Part shown: one piece after another, positions 22,966 through 34,298 of the stretch
How the letters are laid out: each line of letters opens with the position of its first letter
Numbering within the stretch: the stretch's first letter is position 1
Assembly: GCF_932526225.1 (NCBI RefSeq)
Contig: NC_064037.1
Coordinates: 17,336,471-17,400,470, forward strand
Length of the DNA: 64,000 nt
Direction of reading: 5' to 3'
Source: Nematostella vectensis
Taxonomy: Eukaryota; Cnidaria; Anthozoa; Actiniaria; Edwardsiidae
Notes under the pieces: model-generated
The model's database searches: none
Seen by the model: the letters and a program-made list of their open reading frames with translations, nothing else
Told to the model about the DNA's origin: nothing
Program-made: the position numbers and the translations under genes

Positions 22966-23622
22966 TAAAACACACGTTATTTTTAATGCCCTTGTGTGTG
23001 TTTGTAGATACCTGTTACAGTACATAAGAGCTATGGTATGGCACATATGGTATGGATTCCAAAACAGGTAAATCAAAACCTTAAAATGCATGCAGGCATA
23101 GTCCGGGACTTAACGAGCTGTTGAGACAAATGCAATGACCTTGACAAGTTGAACTTTAAGACAGTAGAAACAAATAAATCAGTATCGCAGGAAATAAACT
23201 CCACAAAATGGATAAGAAGACTTTGTGAAATAGTTTATCGCATAAGTTAATTTGTGAGTACTTTGTCAGCGCCTAAAGTTCGTTGTGGAACGTGGAACAG
23301 ATAATTAAAAAAATAAATGTCTTAGTCGACTAAAGGTGCTAACATGCTGGACTTCTTCGATCAAGCTCACAAATATGTATAATAGAATGGTTTATAGCAA
23401 CTCACTCGATCAAACCCAAGAGTAAAAAGAGAAAAATCAGCTTCATCTCTCTAAAACCTCACGTTTGTCCGCCATTTTGAAAATTCAGAGGCCCGGTCAC
23501 AAAGCAATCAACTCGGATAATGTAACGATCACCAATGCAGGAACGCCTGCTAGATCTTGACTTCTTCGGTGTACTAGTTACTAGAGAAATGGCGCAGGTT
23601 TGCCCGAGTTGAAAGCAATAGA
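22966..23622. promoter_or_regulatory. Divergent promoter region of the CXC gene and the xylosyltransferase
   Basis: On the minus strand a likely leader exon starts near 23475 at AAAATGGCGGAC and can end at GATCGA|GTGAGT (about 23411). It would splice to TTTTACAG at 22967, just before the CXC start. It holds two short upstream frames: 10 codons from the ATGGCGG, and 14 codons beginning MKLIFLFLLLGL, which resembles a signal peptide. The plus-strand gene starts at 23623, so the two leaders are about 150 bp apart. Confidence 0.45.
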
Positions 23623-26600
23623 ATGCCTTTTATAAAGAGGCTGATATTCGGATTAGCAACTTTGATTGTAGTCCTAGAATTGGTGCTGCTCCTATTTTTC
23701 GCAGGAAGTCATTCTGAGCTAGAAGTTGTCAAGGAACTGATCACAACCAAAGCTAGCGTTGTTCAGGATGTGCGGAGTAATGTAAAGGAAAGGCGACAAA
23801 CACAAAGACCGACTCAATCCCCACGGATTCCCGCTGCTTTGATAGAAAGGTTTGTCGATGGTGTTTTACGCCTCAACTTCGAACTAGCGAGACTTTTTTA
23901 AAGAATCAAAATTCCATAAAACAACCTGTTCAAAAAAAAAAAAAAAAAAAAAAACTTGCATTTGAAATGATGATTTCCTGGGCGGGGGGGGGTTCTTCCC
24001 ATGTCGACCTGACCCTATCAACTCGTCGTATTTTTTAGGGGTCAAGATCGGGCCTCAGGTATTTTTAGGGGGTATCCTAGAAAAAAAATAGGCTTTTCTC
24101 TTAGAATTGGTATTTTTAGGGCTTCTGGGGTATTTTTTTAGGGTAGCAATTTTTATGGGGTATTTTTCGAATTTCCGTCGAGCATCCCTATCACTTTTAC
24201 CCAGGAGAACCCCCCGGGGATGATTTTCACCTAGACTGTTTTGTAATTGTTCTGTTGAGAGCTGAAGTAGAGAATTGCAGCTGTTGAAGGCAGAGTTTGA
24301 AAAGAAAAATTATAAAAAACGTAAAACCATTTGCAAACTACTATGGCACAGAATATTTAGTTGAATTTACAACAATTATTGGACGAGGTTTTAGTGATAT
24401 CTGGAAAAATCAATGTCAAGATAAGTGGAATCAGGCAAGGGCAAAGGCTGAGACTGATTCCACTTGGCGAGACATTAATTTTTCTGGATATCACTAGAAC
24501 CAAATCCACTAATGGTTTTATTATACATTGATTCAATAAAACACACTTTCTTGTAAACAGAATTCATTCCCGATTTGCACAAACACTGCCACTTCTCACA
24601 AACAAATCTTTGCGCCCCAGGATGTATTTCGCACATTGAATCACTAATCTGCTAGCTGACAGTTTAGACCCCCAGATTGCATGAATCTTAAAAAAAAGCG
24701 CGTGCTCAGTGTCCATGACATTGAGCACAATGTATAATAATTTGTGTTATCTGGTGTTGCTTTGGCTACCAATTTGGTGTTTTTTTGTTAAAAACCTTGG
24801 TTTGCTGTTTATCGTTACTTTTCTGATATAAAAAAACTTGTTCTGACTGAAAAAAGGACTATTCACATGACAGATATCACGTTGGCTAACCGTTATTGTC
24901 TGATATTTGTCTTGTGAAAATATATTAGTGACTATTATATCCAAGTGATGAATGTTATAAGGGTAAGGGTGGACAAAATTTGAAAGGGACTTGTAAAAAA
25001 TAAGTATGCAAGTATCCCTCCCATTTAAGTCATTTTACAATAAGAAGATTTCTAGTAAAAGTAACGATTATGTAGAGGAACCCCAGGGGGCATCAAAGAA
25101 CTCCTGTAGCTCTCTTGACTGAAGGTAACAAACCACTGCAAGCAAGGGTGAGTCAAACCCCCCTCCCCTCCCTCCCTCTAAAAACGGGCCTTGAGCTGCA
25201 GGACCAGAGCTGGCTATAGTACTTAAAAACAAATTAACAATCAGCTGGATGCTTTAATATTATAACTACGATTTATATTTTTTTTTCTTATTTCACAGAA
25301 AGCAAAAGAAAGAACTTATCCACATTAGCATAGTTATTTGTGGTTCGCGCAAAGATGAAGCCCTCACAATGCTAAAATCCAGCATTCTATTCACAAACAG
25401 AACACTAGTGTTTCACATATTAGCTGAGTCTGGACTTCATGATGGCCTCAAATCAGTTCTGGATCATTGGCCTTGTGTCGAGGGCAAGCAAGTTAGCTAC
25501 AAGATCCACCCTCTCAAGTTTCCTGAAGGTCAAAAGCCAGATGAGTGGAAAAAATTGTTCAAGCCTTGTGCAGCACAGAGGCTGTTTTTACCTGTAAGAA
25601 GTAGACCATTTTAATATTATAATGACCAGAGCAGAAACTAGAGTTACACTTTTGTTATAGAATTTCAGGCTTTCCTAAAATTAAATTGAGTAATTGTAGT
25701 CAGATTTAGTAAGAGCTGAAATAGTAGGATGATGATACTGTATCACAACAACAGTTGCTGTAAAATATGCTGACACTGATGATAATAATGATGTTAATAA
25801 TGATGTTAATGATGATGTTAATGATGATGATTTGATTGCTAACAATATAGAAATGTCAGTTGATGCATAAAAATTTTTCATGGCAAGACATTATAAAATT
25901 TTTATCTTTCAACAGGACATTCTTACGGAAGTTGACAGCCTAATATATATGGACATAGACACATTATTCCTGTCTCCAGTACAATGGCTATGGGATCAAT
26001 TCAGCAACTTCAACTCTTCACAACTGGCGTCAATGACTCCAGAGGGAGAGGTGTCAGCCACTGGCTGGTACAACAGATTTGCACGCCATCCTTACTATGG
26101 CAAGCTGGGCCTTAATTCTGGAGTAATGCTGATGAATCTAACGCGAATGAGATCATTTGGCTGGCAGGAGAAGATATTACCTATATACAACAAGTATCGC
26201 TTTGATATTACATGGGGAGACCAGGATATCCTGAATATACTTTTCCACTACCATCCAGGTGATTGATAAGTTATACCACCCCCTCCTCCCCATAACCCTC
26301 TCCCCCCATTCGTGTTTCACTTGTATAGTAAAGCCCACAATTGCCTAGTGCAAAAGATCAAAACAGGAAAGATCTTATTAAGGAATAGACATGATGAAAA
26401 AAGTGCCAATCCTTAATGGGGAAAGGCTGTCATCTCTGGCTCGATACAGTGGTGGACTCACTAACTTGTAGTTTTGTTGGAAGATGTCTCACTGCTGTTT
26501 GGCTGTTTGTTTGCAGAGTTGGTGTACGTGTTGAGCTGTGAGTGGAATTACCGTAATGATCACTGCATCTATGGCAACAACTGCAAAACAGCTGATACTA

Positions 26601-26821
26601 ATGGTATCTATATATTGCATGGCAACAGAGGCGTGTTCACCAACAACAAGCAACCAGTGTTTAGGGCTGTTTATGAGGGTATAGAAGACGCTAAACAAGC
26701 TGGTGGAATCAAGGAAGCTGTGAACGCTCTTGAGAGGCGACTTGGGTCACATCGGAAAGGTTACTGTGGAAAAGCTGTTGATGCATTGTTGAAGTTTCCC
26801 AGGCAGCTGTCCGCCTCTTAG
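23623..26821 (+). CDS. GXYLT: Glucoside xylosyltransferase (GXYLT1/2-like, GT8)
   Basis: GXYLT enzymes add alpha-1,3-xylose to O-linked glucose on EGF repeats of Notch and other secreted proteins, in the ER/Golgi lumen. Four exons give 389 residues: 23623-23849, 25299-25593, 25916-26258, 26517-26821. All phases agree. Residues 1-30 have a short basic end then a hydrophobic stretch (LVLLLFFAG), a type II membrane anchor. The stem is followed by the GT8 domain: ISIVICGSRKDEALTMLKSS, WKKLFKPCAAQRLFLP, the metal-binding DxD as MDID (D187, D189), WYNRFARHPYYGK, LNSGVMLMNLTRM, ITWGDQDILN and GIYILHGNRGV. The two vertebrate GXYLTs have about 440 residues, mainly from a longer stem. Intron 1 holds a small TIR element and a long hairpin. 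Confidence 0.93.
23982..24225. mobile_element. Small element with inverted GGGGGGTTCT ends in GXYLT intron 1
   Basis: Left GGGGGGTTCTTCCCATG, right (other strand) GGGGGGTTCTCCTGGG; the inverted match is imperfect further in. The interior repeats GTATTTTTAGGG four or more times. A poly(A) run of about 22 lies just to the left. Confidence 0.5.
24391..24497 (+). repeat. Long intronic hairpin
   Basis: Left arm 24391-24432 (TTAGTGATATCTGGAAAAAT and on to GTGGAATCAG) pairs with right arm 24455-24497 with few mismatches, leaving a loop of about 22 bases. It would fold as an RNA of about 107 nt in the GXYLT sense transcript. It may be a MITE or a small-RNA precursor; the sequence alone does not decide. 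Confidence 0.65.
25778..25835 (+). repeat. GATGTTAAT/GATGAT microsatellite
   Basis: Tandem AATGATGTT and GATGAT units in GXYLT intron 2. Confidence 0.8.
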
Positions 26822-27884
26822 TGCTGTTTTAGAGTAGTTTTCAAAATCCGGTGCAACAAAATTATTTAAGTGTAATAGTCAAGCCAGAGCAAAAGAGAAC
26901 ATTAGTGTATTAGTACTAAAAAAACTAAATAGTATTTCACAGGTTTTTGAAAACCACTCTAGTATAAAAGGCATTTTATTATTTATTACCATTTTCTTAC
27001 ACAGGTTTGTACAACAATGATTGCACAACACATGCTTACAAGAATACTACACAACCATAACAGCACACAATTTTCAGACTTTGTATTGCCCTCATCGAGG
27101 GGGGCGTATTAAAGAAAACCCTTACGCCCCCCTCCTCATCACATGTGTTATAGTTTCCACTGTTATCATATACAAGAAGAAAACAAATATGGCACAGAGA
27201 ATATTTATAAAGGGTTTAAGATATGTGACTATTAGGATAAATGTTACAGCTTGGAAAGTCATCTCCCATGATTAAACTATCATGTAACTTATCAATTCCT
27301 GCATATTTGAAATTTACATTGCTTTGTATCACAATAGAAAAATTTCACGTTTTCAGAGCTATTATTTGATAAATCACAAGAGTTTGAGCATTGTTAAAGC
27401 GACCCCTTTGTCGCTAAGGGGTTCCTTTGTAATGCGCTGGTTACCCACAATTACAAGACTGATGGGCCATACCCTGAAACCTGTTGACCACCCTCATTTG
27501 GAATAAGCAAGTAGCGTTTGGGATCTTTGGCTCGACAAGCACGTAAAAAAAATTAATGGTGCTGGGAACGATCTCCAGGTACAATCACAAACTTACTAAG
27601 CGAGTTACAAAAAGAAGGAAAAATGTTCGCTTCACTCTATTTTTTAAGTCTGTCCATGGTGACACTGTGGTTGAGGCCTCTCCTTATATAAATACACATA
27701 AACGCCAACTTAGAGGACATCATGTCAATAAATGTATCGAACTCAGCCCAAACACAGAGGCATATAGGGACTTTTACTTTAAGATGGGAAATGAGGTGAA
27801 TAACCTAATACCACTCTGGATTCCACTTCTGTCTTGCGTGACGGGTAACCCCTTTTGCAAGCCCCCTCTCCCCCCACATGTAGA
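26822..27884. other. Gene-free stretch after GXYLT
   Basis: Probably contains the GXYLT 3' UTR. I see no further exon. The open frame starting at 27556 runs into the minisatellite and has no recognisable domain. Confidence 0.4.
27097..27134. repeat. Perfect 12-bp inverted repeat, loop 14
   Basis: GAGGGGGGCGTA (27097-27108) and TACGCCCCCCTC (27123-27134). It resembles two TIR ends left almost back to back, for example after internal deletion of an element. Confidence 0.6.
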
Positions 27885-28680
27885 TGTGCCCAGTGTGTGC
27901 GTTTCATGTGCGCAGTGCATGTGTGTCGTAGTGTGTGCTATTCGTTATCTGCGCAGTGTGTGCGTGTCGTTATGTACAAGGTGTGTGCGTGTTATGTACG
28001 CGGTGTGTGCGTGCCGTTATGTACAAGGTGTGTGCGTGTTATGTGCCCAGTGTGTGCATGTCGTTATGAGCGTAGCGTGTACGTGTCGTTATGTGCGCAG
28101 TTTGTACGTGTCATTATGTGCGCAGTGTGTACGTGTCGTCATGTGTGCAGTGTGTATGTGTCGTTATGTGCACAGTGTGTGCATGTCGTTATGTGCACAG
28201 TGTGTGCACGTCGTTATGTGCACAGTGTGTGCATGTCGTTATGTGCACAGTGTGTACATGCCGTTATGCGTCTAGTGTGTGCTTGTCATTATGTGCCCAG
28301 TGGGTACCGGTTGTTATGTGCCCAGTCAGGCCTGTACCCAGGATTTTTCTTGGGGGGGGGGGGGGGGGAGGGGGAGGGGATGCGAAATCCGAAGAAGTGG
28401 ACCTAATTTTTCCGGGGTGGGGTGAGGAGGGTGTTCTCTTTTAAAAAAAATGATTTGCAATATCTCCACGGGACGCTTATTGTCGGATTTGACTATATGC
28501 CAGAGTGATCTAGCTTATGCTTTATAGTTTTGTCTACAAATAGCACGTCTATTGAAAACCGAAAGTGGACCTTTGGCCGTTGTGAGGGGGTGCGTTCGCA
28601 CGCCCACACTGGGCCTGCCAGTGTGTACGTGCCGTTATGTGCACAGTGTGTTTGTGTCGTTATGCGACCAGTGTTTTCGT
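27885..28680 (+). repeat. 25-bp minisatellite split by an inserted TIR element
   Basis: About 17 units near GTGTACGTGTCGTTATGTGC GCAGT run from 27885 to 28326. Two to three more units follow at 28618-28680, after a 291-bp insertion. Because 25 is not a multiple of 3 and the unit has few stops, it creates several long Cys/Val-rich open frames that are not genes. Confidence 0.9.
28327..28617. mobile_element. hAT-like TIR element inserted in the 25-bp minisatellite
   Basis: Starts CAGGCCTGTACCCAGG and ends CACTGGGCCTG. CCAGT precedes (28322-28326) and follows (28618-28622) it, a likely 5-bp target duplication. A second copy of the same family is at 40731-41041. The interior (AGTGGACCTAATTTTTCC..., ATCTCCACGGGACG...) is non-coding, so it is non-autonomous. 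Superfamily assignment is tentative. Confidence 0.8.
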
Positions 28681-28689
28681 GACTTGGAG

Positions 28690-30750
28690 TTGTTTTTTTT
28701 TCTTCTGATTTAGCATATGAACCTTACACCTATTTAAAATAGGGTTGTCTATGTCTAGGTGTATAAACAGAGCCATCACAAATATGCATCTTATTTTGCT
28801 TACTCACTTTGATTATTGTAGCAAGTGAAAAAAAATGAAAATCTCAAAAATATATAACCGACAATATAATATAGTTCAAAAAACGTCAAGGAGCAGTTTG
28901 CTCTACAGGAATTCGACATATATATTGGGATGACAAGACAGCTGCACCAGGGCCAAGGTCTCTAAAGGGCTATTTAACTATCTGAGCTTCAATCAAATTC
29001 AAATGTGCAACTCAATGCACAAACATGCTTGATGGTCATTACACTACCTTAAGATTTCTTTAAAACAATATAAGAGAGGAGGACATAATGTTCTTACATA
29101 TCAAGGGAAACAAATAGAAGGCTATTAGCAGGCACACATGTCTAGGGGGTTACAATAAATTGGTTTTAAGTAGGAGTACCCTAGTGACTGTTCTTTACAT
29201 GCCTTTCATCCAAGCAACATGCTGGGAGAACCTTTCATACTGGAATGCTAAAGAAACTATGACAAAACAATACCTGAATACTGCAGACAAAAGCTCTGGG
29301 ATCAGAAGTAACTTTAACAAATAAAATGCAGAACAAATCAAAAGAAAGAAAGAAAGACAAAAGAAGCTAACCAGACAGCTACACCAGCACCAAGAAAATG
29401 GGTGATTCAACAAACAACTTGTGCGAATATATTAAAAAGTGATATCTTAAAACAGTACTTGTACATATATAAAAATCAAACATAGTAGTCATTTTACTTA
29501 AAAAATAAAATATAGTGGCTATATTTTGTATATAAAATAAAAACAAATAATTTCTTGGTATGGGTAAGATTACATGAGTATAAAATATACTTAGTATTGA
29601 CACAAAATAAGAGACAAACTTATTTAAATTTAATACTTGAATACATAAATAAATTGAACTGGCCAAGGATCTGCAAGGATCGAATTGCTGGCAAAAGGCT
29701 TGACTTAAAGGAAGCTAAAAATGGAGCGCCCACTACCTCAGAGGGTAGCAGGTTGCATATCCTAACAGATCTATGGAAAAGAAGAATAACTACATATGTG
29801 CTAGAATACTGGATTGTATAACTACTTTAAACCCGTAAAAAAGGGCTACTAGGGAAAAAAACACAGACAGATACATTCACATCCTACTCATAAAAAATGG
29901 CCTAAAATGCAAAATCAAAGAGAAGAATATACATATATGCATTTAAGGTATAAAACAAGTACCGGATAAAGGTTAATGCATGACAAAACCTTTAACCCTT
30001 TTTTTCCTGTATACTGAATTTTCTGTATTTTGCTGTATGCCTCTTTGTCATTGGATAAAAAGACAAAAGGGCTGCCTTATAGGGAATTCTGCATGTTTCT
30101 TTCTTATAGCTCAAGTCAGTAGAAAGAGCCGTTGGTCTTGAATTTTTTCTCCTAAGTAATAACTTTTTCATGCATATGAATCCATCCACAACCACAGACA
30201 GGTAGGTTGTATTCTTGAACACTGAAATCCCATGGTTTTCAAAAACACAGAAAGTTAGCTTTTACTATGTGTCAACTTTTAACTGATATTTGTTTTACAA
30301 TTGAAAAATAATTTTGAGAATGATTTCTTTAGCGCAAAGTCAAAGTGGTTGGCATAAATGAAAACAAATATGGTGCCAGAATTAATGCTTCTCGTTAAAC
30401 CTGTTGCTTCGAAAAAAAATTGCAAGCTTTTCGATGCAAATACCTTATTTTCTTACCAATGTTGTTATAGTGGTTTTATTTTACACATTTTAGATGGCTT
30501 CTTTAACATGGCCATTGCTATACAATGATTTGTATATTACAGACAACCTTGAATCTTAATTCCGAAAATGGGCATATGTCTAATGTGAAACCGCAGCCAG
30601 GGGTTTATGGTAAAAGGGTCAGACCTTGATCTTAAGGTCTCTAATATAAACAAATAATGCTTTCTTGCAATCCTGTTTTGGCCGCATCTCAACAGCAATG
30701 CAGAAAATTATTCGCATACCATCTTAACTCTGTTCAATAGTCACCTGGCT
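28690..30750. other. Gene-free AT-rich stretch
   Basis: Short open frames at 29195-29821 and 29992-30222 have no domain or splice context I can support. No repeats of note. Confidence 0.4.
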
Positions 30751-31570
30751 CCGATGTCTATGGAAAGTTCTGCAGATGCGACTGGAGCCAGCCAAGCTAC
30801 CATCCCTTGGACTGTTTACAGCGGGTTCATCACAGCAGCCAGCGTTACCTGGTGTTCACGCTCGATCCGTTTCGGGCAGTTCAAACACTGGAGTGATCAA
30901 AACTCGATTTGGGAGATTGTCCTTTCCTCCGCGCAAACTGGACTAAAAGATCAGTCTAGTATATGTTAGTAAGAAGTTGTAACTCGTTTAAAGTTAGGTA
31001 GGTTTTATTGTTTATAACCCAGAAAGGTGGATGTAGTGTTGGGACCCTGTCTACCGAAAGAGTACCCCCATTGTTCAATGTTTCTAAGCTTAGAAGGGTA
31101 GGGGCCTCTAGGTCCACCTCCATACCATGTCGTTCACTGTCTCGACGACCGTCTTCCACGTAAGGTGCCATAAAGGCCACGGGATCGGCCTATCACGCCT
31201 AGGATGGGAGGAGGGGGGGAATATAACTGTCCAGTAAAAGGGGTCTTGGGGTCATGAACTGTTTGTAGTAGTTGATAGCTTCTTGATACTTTCGCTTCCC
31301 TTCGAGCACAATCTGATCGGCAGGGGAGAGGTTGGTATTCGAGTCGCTTCTGATCCACAGCACGGCCTTCTTTGTGACGCATGGGCTATGTGTGGTTCTA
31401 CAATGTGGGCTGGATTCCTTGGGGGTTTGATGCGCGTGCAACCATTTCCATAAGCAGGGGTAATGGCACGGTTGTTTCAAAGGGAAGGAATTCCAATAGG
31501 TCCTCTCTCCCTTCTCAGCAGATGACCCAGGACACGTGTTCGTCCATGATCATGAGACTTGTTTGAGCGA
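30750..31570 (-). other. Cluster of overlapping minus-strand open frames, origin unknown
   Basis: Three minus-strand frames overlap (31480-31199, 31382-31134, 31180-30956). They read like one protein broken by two frame changes: LSPADQIVLEGKRKYQEAIN, then VIGRSRGLYGTLRGR, then a stretch with TLSVDRVPTLHPPFWVIN. Codon-like texture and order suggest a decayed gene or mobile element protein. I recognise no family. Confidence 0.25.
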
Positions 31571-32289
31571 GAGACCGATTTGCCTCTCTATTTATACCCT
31601 GGTGTTGCTTGCCAATTGGTTTGAAAAAGCGCGCGCTTTTAAGATTGCTTTTCAAAATCGGTCTATTTCTCAAAGGTGTTGGTCTCTATTACGGGTTTCG
31701 TTTGGGACTTTTGCTGTTCAACCGTGAAGTGACACAGTGTATACCGCCATCTTCCCTGATGAGTGACGAACTTCCAGGTTTGACCTATGTGCTCGATTTG
31801 GGCGGCTTCCAGGTGAATGGCCACTTTTAGTGAAAAGAAGCGGGTATCTGTCACCACAACAACGAGGTCGTGGGAAACATTTCTCGTTTCCTATTATGTT
31901 TCAGCAGTTGTCCGAGCAGGTGAAGAAGTCGGCCAAATAAGTTTCGGACAAGATCATGCGGATGAACTTTAATCCAGCACCACAAGGTAGCTTACCCACA
32001 ATGACTAAAATCACTCTGAATAATCTCATTTCTCTGCCCCGGTTGACATATCAGCACAGGTATCCCAAGCCCACAGAGTGTTATCACGCTACGTTGTGAA
32101 GTTTTGTTTATAGTAAACATACAGAGTTGAAATGGGCCGTTCATTCTACTATGACATTTTGTCATCTGTGTAAAATAATTCATATCTACCACCATCAACT
32201 GTCCTGGCTGTTGCTTGTGCATTGTTCCATTCAACATTGTCTTACAAATGGTGTCGGCCGTTTTTGTGACCCAGTTATAAAACTTATTG

Positions 32290-32610
32290 ACATATTGATT
32301 ACGGTAGTTAGGATTAGGGTTAGGTGATGGTAGTAGTGGAATGGTTACGGTAGTACTGGTAGTGGTGGAATGGTTACGATATTACTGGTAGTGGTGGAAT
32401 GGTTACGGTAGAGATGGTGGTGGTGGAATGGTTACGGTAGGGATGGTAGTGGTGGAATGGTTATGGTAGTGATGGTAGTGGTGGAATGGTCACGATAGTA
32501 CTGGTAGTGGTGGAATGGTTACGGTAATGATGGAAGTGGTGGAATTGTTACGGTAATAATGGTGGTGGTAAAATAGTTAGGGTAGTGATGGTGGGGATGG
32601 AATGGTTACG
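32290..32610 (+). repeat. 29-bp minisatellite
   Basis: Units around GGTAGTACTGGTAGTGGTGG AATGGTTAC, about eleven copies with GGTAG(T/A)GATGG variants. It runs straight into the GGAT array. A short TTAGGATTAGGGTTAGG at 32310-32325 borders it. Confidence 0.85.
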
Positions 32611-33575
32611 ATAGTGATGGTGGATGATGGATGGATGGATGGATGATGGATGGATGGATGATGGATGGATGGATGGATGGATGATGGATGGATGGATGGA
32701 TGGATGGATGATGGATGGATGGATGGATGGATGGATAGATGGATGGATGATGGATGGTGGATGGATGGATGGATGATGGATGGATGATAGATGGATGGAT
32801 GATAGATGGATGATAGATGGATGGATGATAGATGGATGGATGGATGGATGCTAGATGGATGGATGGATGATAGATGGATGGATGGATGGATGATGGATGG
32901 ATGGATGGATGGATGATGGATGGATGGATGGATGGATGGATGGATAGATGGATGGATGATGGATGGTGGATGGATGGATGGATGATGGATGGATGATAGA
33001 TGGATGGATGATAGATGGATGATAGATGGATGGATGATAGATGGATGGATGGATGGATGCTAGATGGATGGATGGATGATAGATGGATGGATGGATGGAT
33101 GGATGGATGGATGGATGGATGATAGATGGATGGATGATGGATGCATGATAGATGGATGATGGATGGATGGATGGATGATGGATGATGGATGATGGATGGA
33201 TGGATGGATGATGGATGGATTGATGATGGATTGATGGATGGATGATGGATGATGGATGGATGGATGGATGGATGATGGATGGATATATGATAGATGGATA
33301 TATGATAGATGGATATATGATGGATGGATATATGATGGATGGATGGATGATGGATGGATGGATGAATGGATGGATGATGGATGGATGGATGATGGATGAT
33401 GGATGATGGATGATGGATGATGGATGATGGATGATGGATGATGGATGATGGATGATAGATGGATGGATGGATGATAGATGGATGGATGATGGATGGATGG
33501 ATGATGGATGGATGGATGATGGATGGATGGATGGATGATGGATGGATGATAGATGGATGGATAGATATATAGCGC
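32611..33575 (+). repeat. GGAT/GATGAT tetranucleotide-type satellite abutting a LINE 3' end
   Basis: About 965 bp of GGAT units mixed with GATGAT and GATAGAT. A block around 32734-32880 recurs at about 32943-33090, showing a segmental duplication of about 209 bp inside the array. Its right end touches the 3' end of the LINE fragment. The resulting Ser/Ile/His/Pro-rich frames on the minus strand are artefacts. Confidence 0.92.
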
Positions 33576-33579
33576 ACAT

Positions 33580-34168
33580 ATAGCGTTATAATATTACAGA
33601 AATCGGTAAGCTACAAAGTCACCAAAGCGTTTGGTTACAGAAATATGTTTGTAGGTATTCATACTGCCGGATCTTAGTGAGTATCCATGCTCGTTATTAA
33701 TTACGCCTCCAGTAATTACAGATCGAAGGGGTTCTAGCTCCTTAGCGGAGGTCATGAGACTGATACAAAGCTCGCGCCTGCGGTCAGCAAGACTTTCGAG
33801 CCCGCTGGCGTCCAAGGCCTCCTTGTATCGTAGATGGGGTAAAACGATACGGAGGGCCCTCTTTTGGATGCCCTCAACAATGTCGACAAGGAATCCTGGT
33901 ATATTAGCCCATACTGGACCTGCGTACTCCACAACAGATCTAATGAGTACACAATAGATGGCAACAAGATCCTGGACCGGTACTCCAGATTTCTTAAGGA
34001 GCCGGAGAGCGTAAAGCTAATGTGGACGCCGAGGATTTTGTAGCTTTCCACCCTTTTAATCACGGAGCCCATGAGTTGCAGGGCATTAACTGGCGAGGGG
34101 TCCTCGTTTTTTTTAGACAAATTCTTGCCACGAGTCTCAAATTGACAGGAATCAGCATTTTTCACCAT
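33580..34168 (-). mobile_element. 3' end of a non-LTR retrotransposon (LINE), frameshifted
   Basis: Two overlapping minus-strand frames (34168-33752 and 33932-33594) together give the C-terminal end of a reverse-transcriptase protein: ESYKILGVHIS, then, after a frame change near 34000, VEYAGPVWANIPGF, IQKRALRIV, LESLADRRRELC. The catalytic part is absent, so it is 5'-truncated. The 3' end continues into ATCTATCC units and then the large GGAT satellite, as expected for a CR1-type LINE with a short tandem tail. Confidence 0.8.
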
Positions 34169-34298
34169 ATTTTATGGAGATCAGGGAGCGGGAAAACTTT
34201 AGCTCTTCTAAATATGGGCATCAATGACCATATAAGGCAATGCAAACAAAGGACACTATCCTTGGGGAATATGTTTGATATGGGGATGAGATTGGAAT

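Noticed and set aside
27556..28444. Cys/Val-rich proteins in two frames
   Set aside because: They arise from the 25-bp minisatellite and end in a G run of the inserted element.
29195..30222. Several short minus- and plus-strand frames
   Set aside because: AT-rich, hydrophobic or Lys-rich chance frames with no splice support.
32305..32326. Telomere-like TTAGGATTAGGGTTAGG
   Set aside because: Only about three imperfect units, at the edge of a 29-bp satellite; too short to call an interstitial telomere.
32606..33579. Ser/Ile/His/Pro-rich frames of 242 and 323 codons
   Set aside because: By-product of GGAT/GATGAT repeats without stops.
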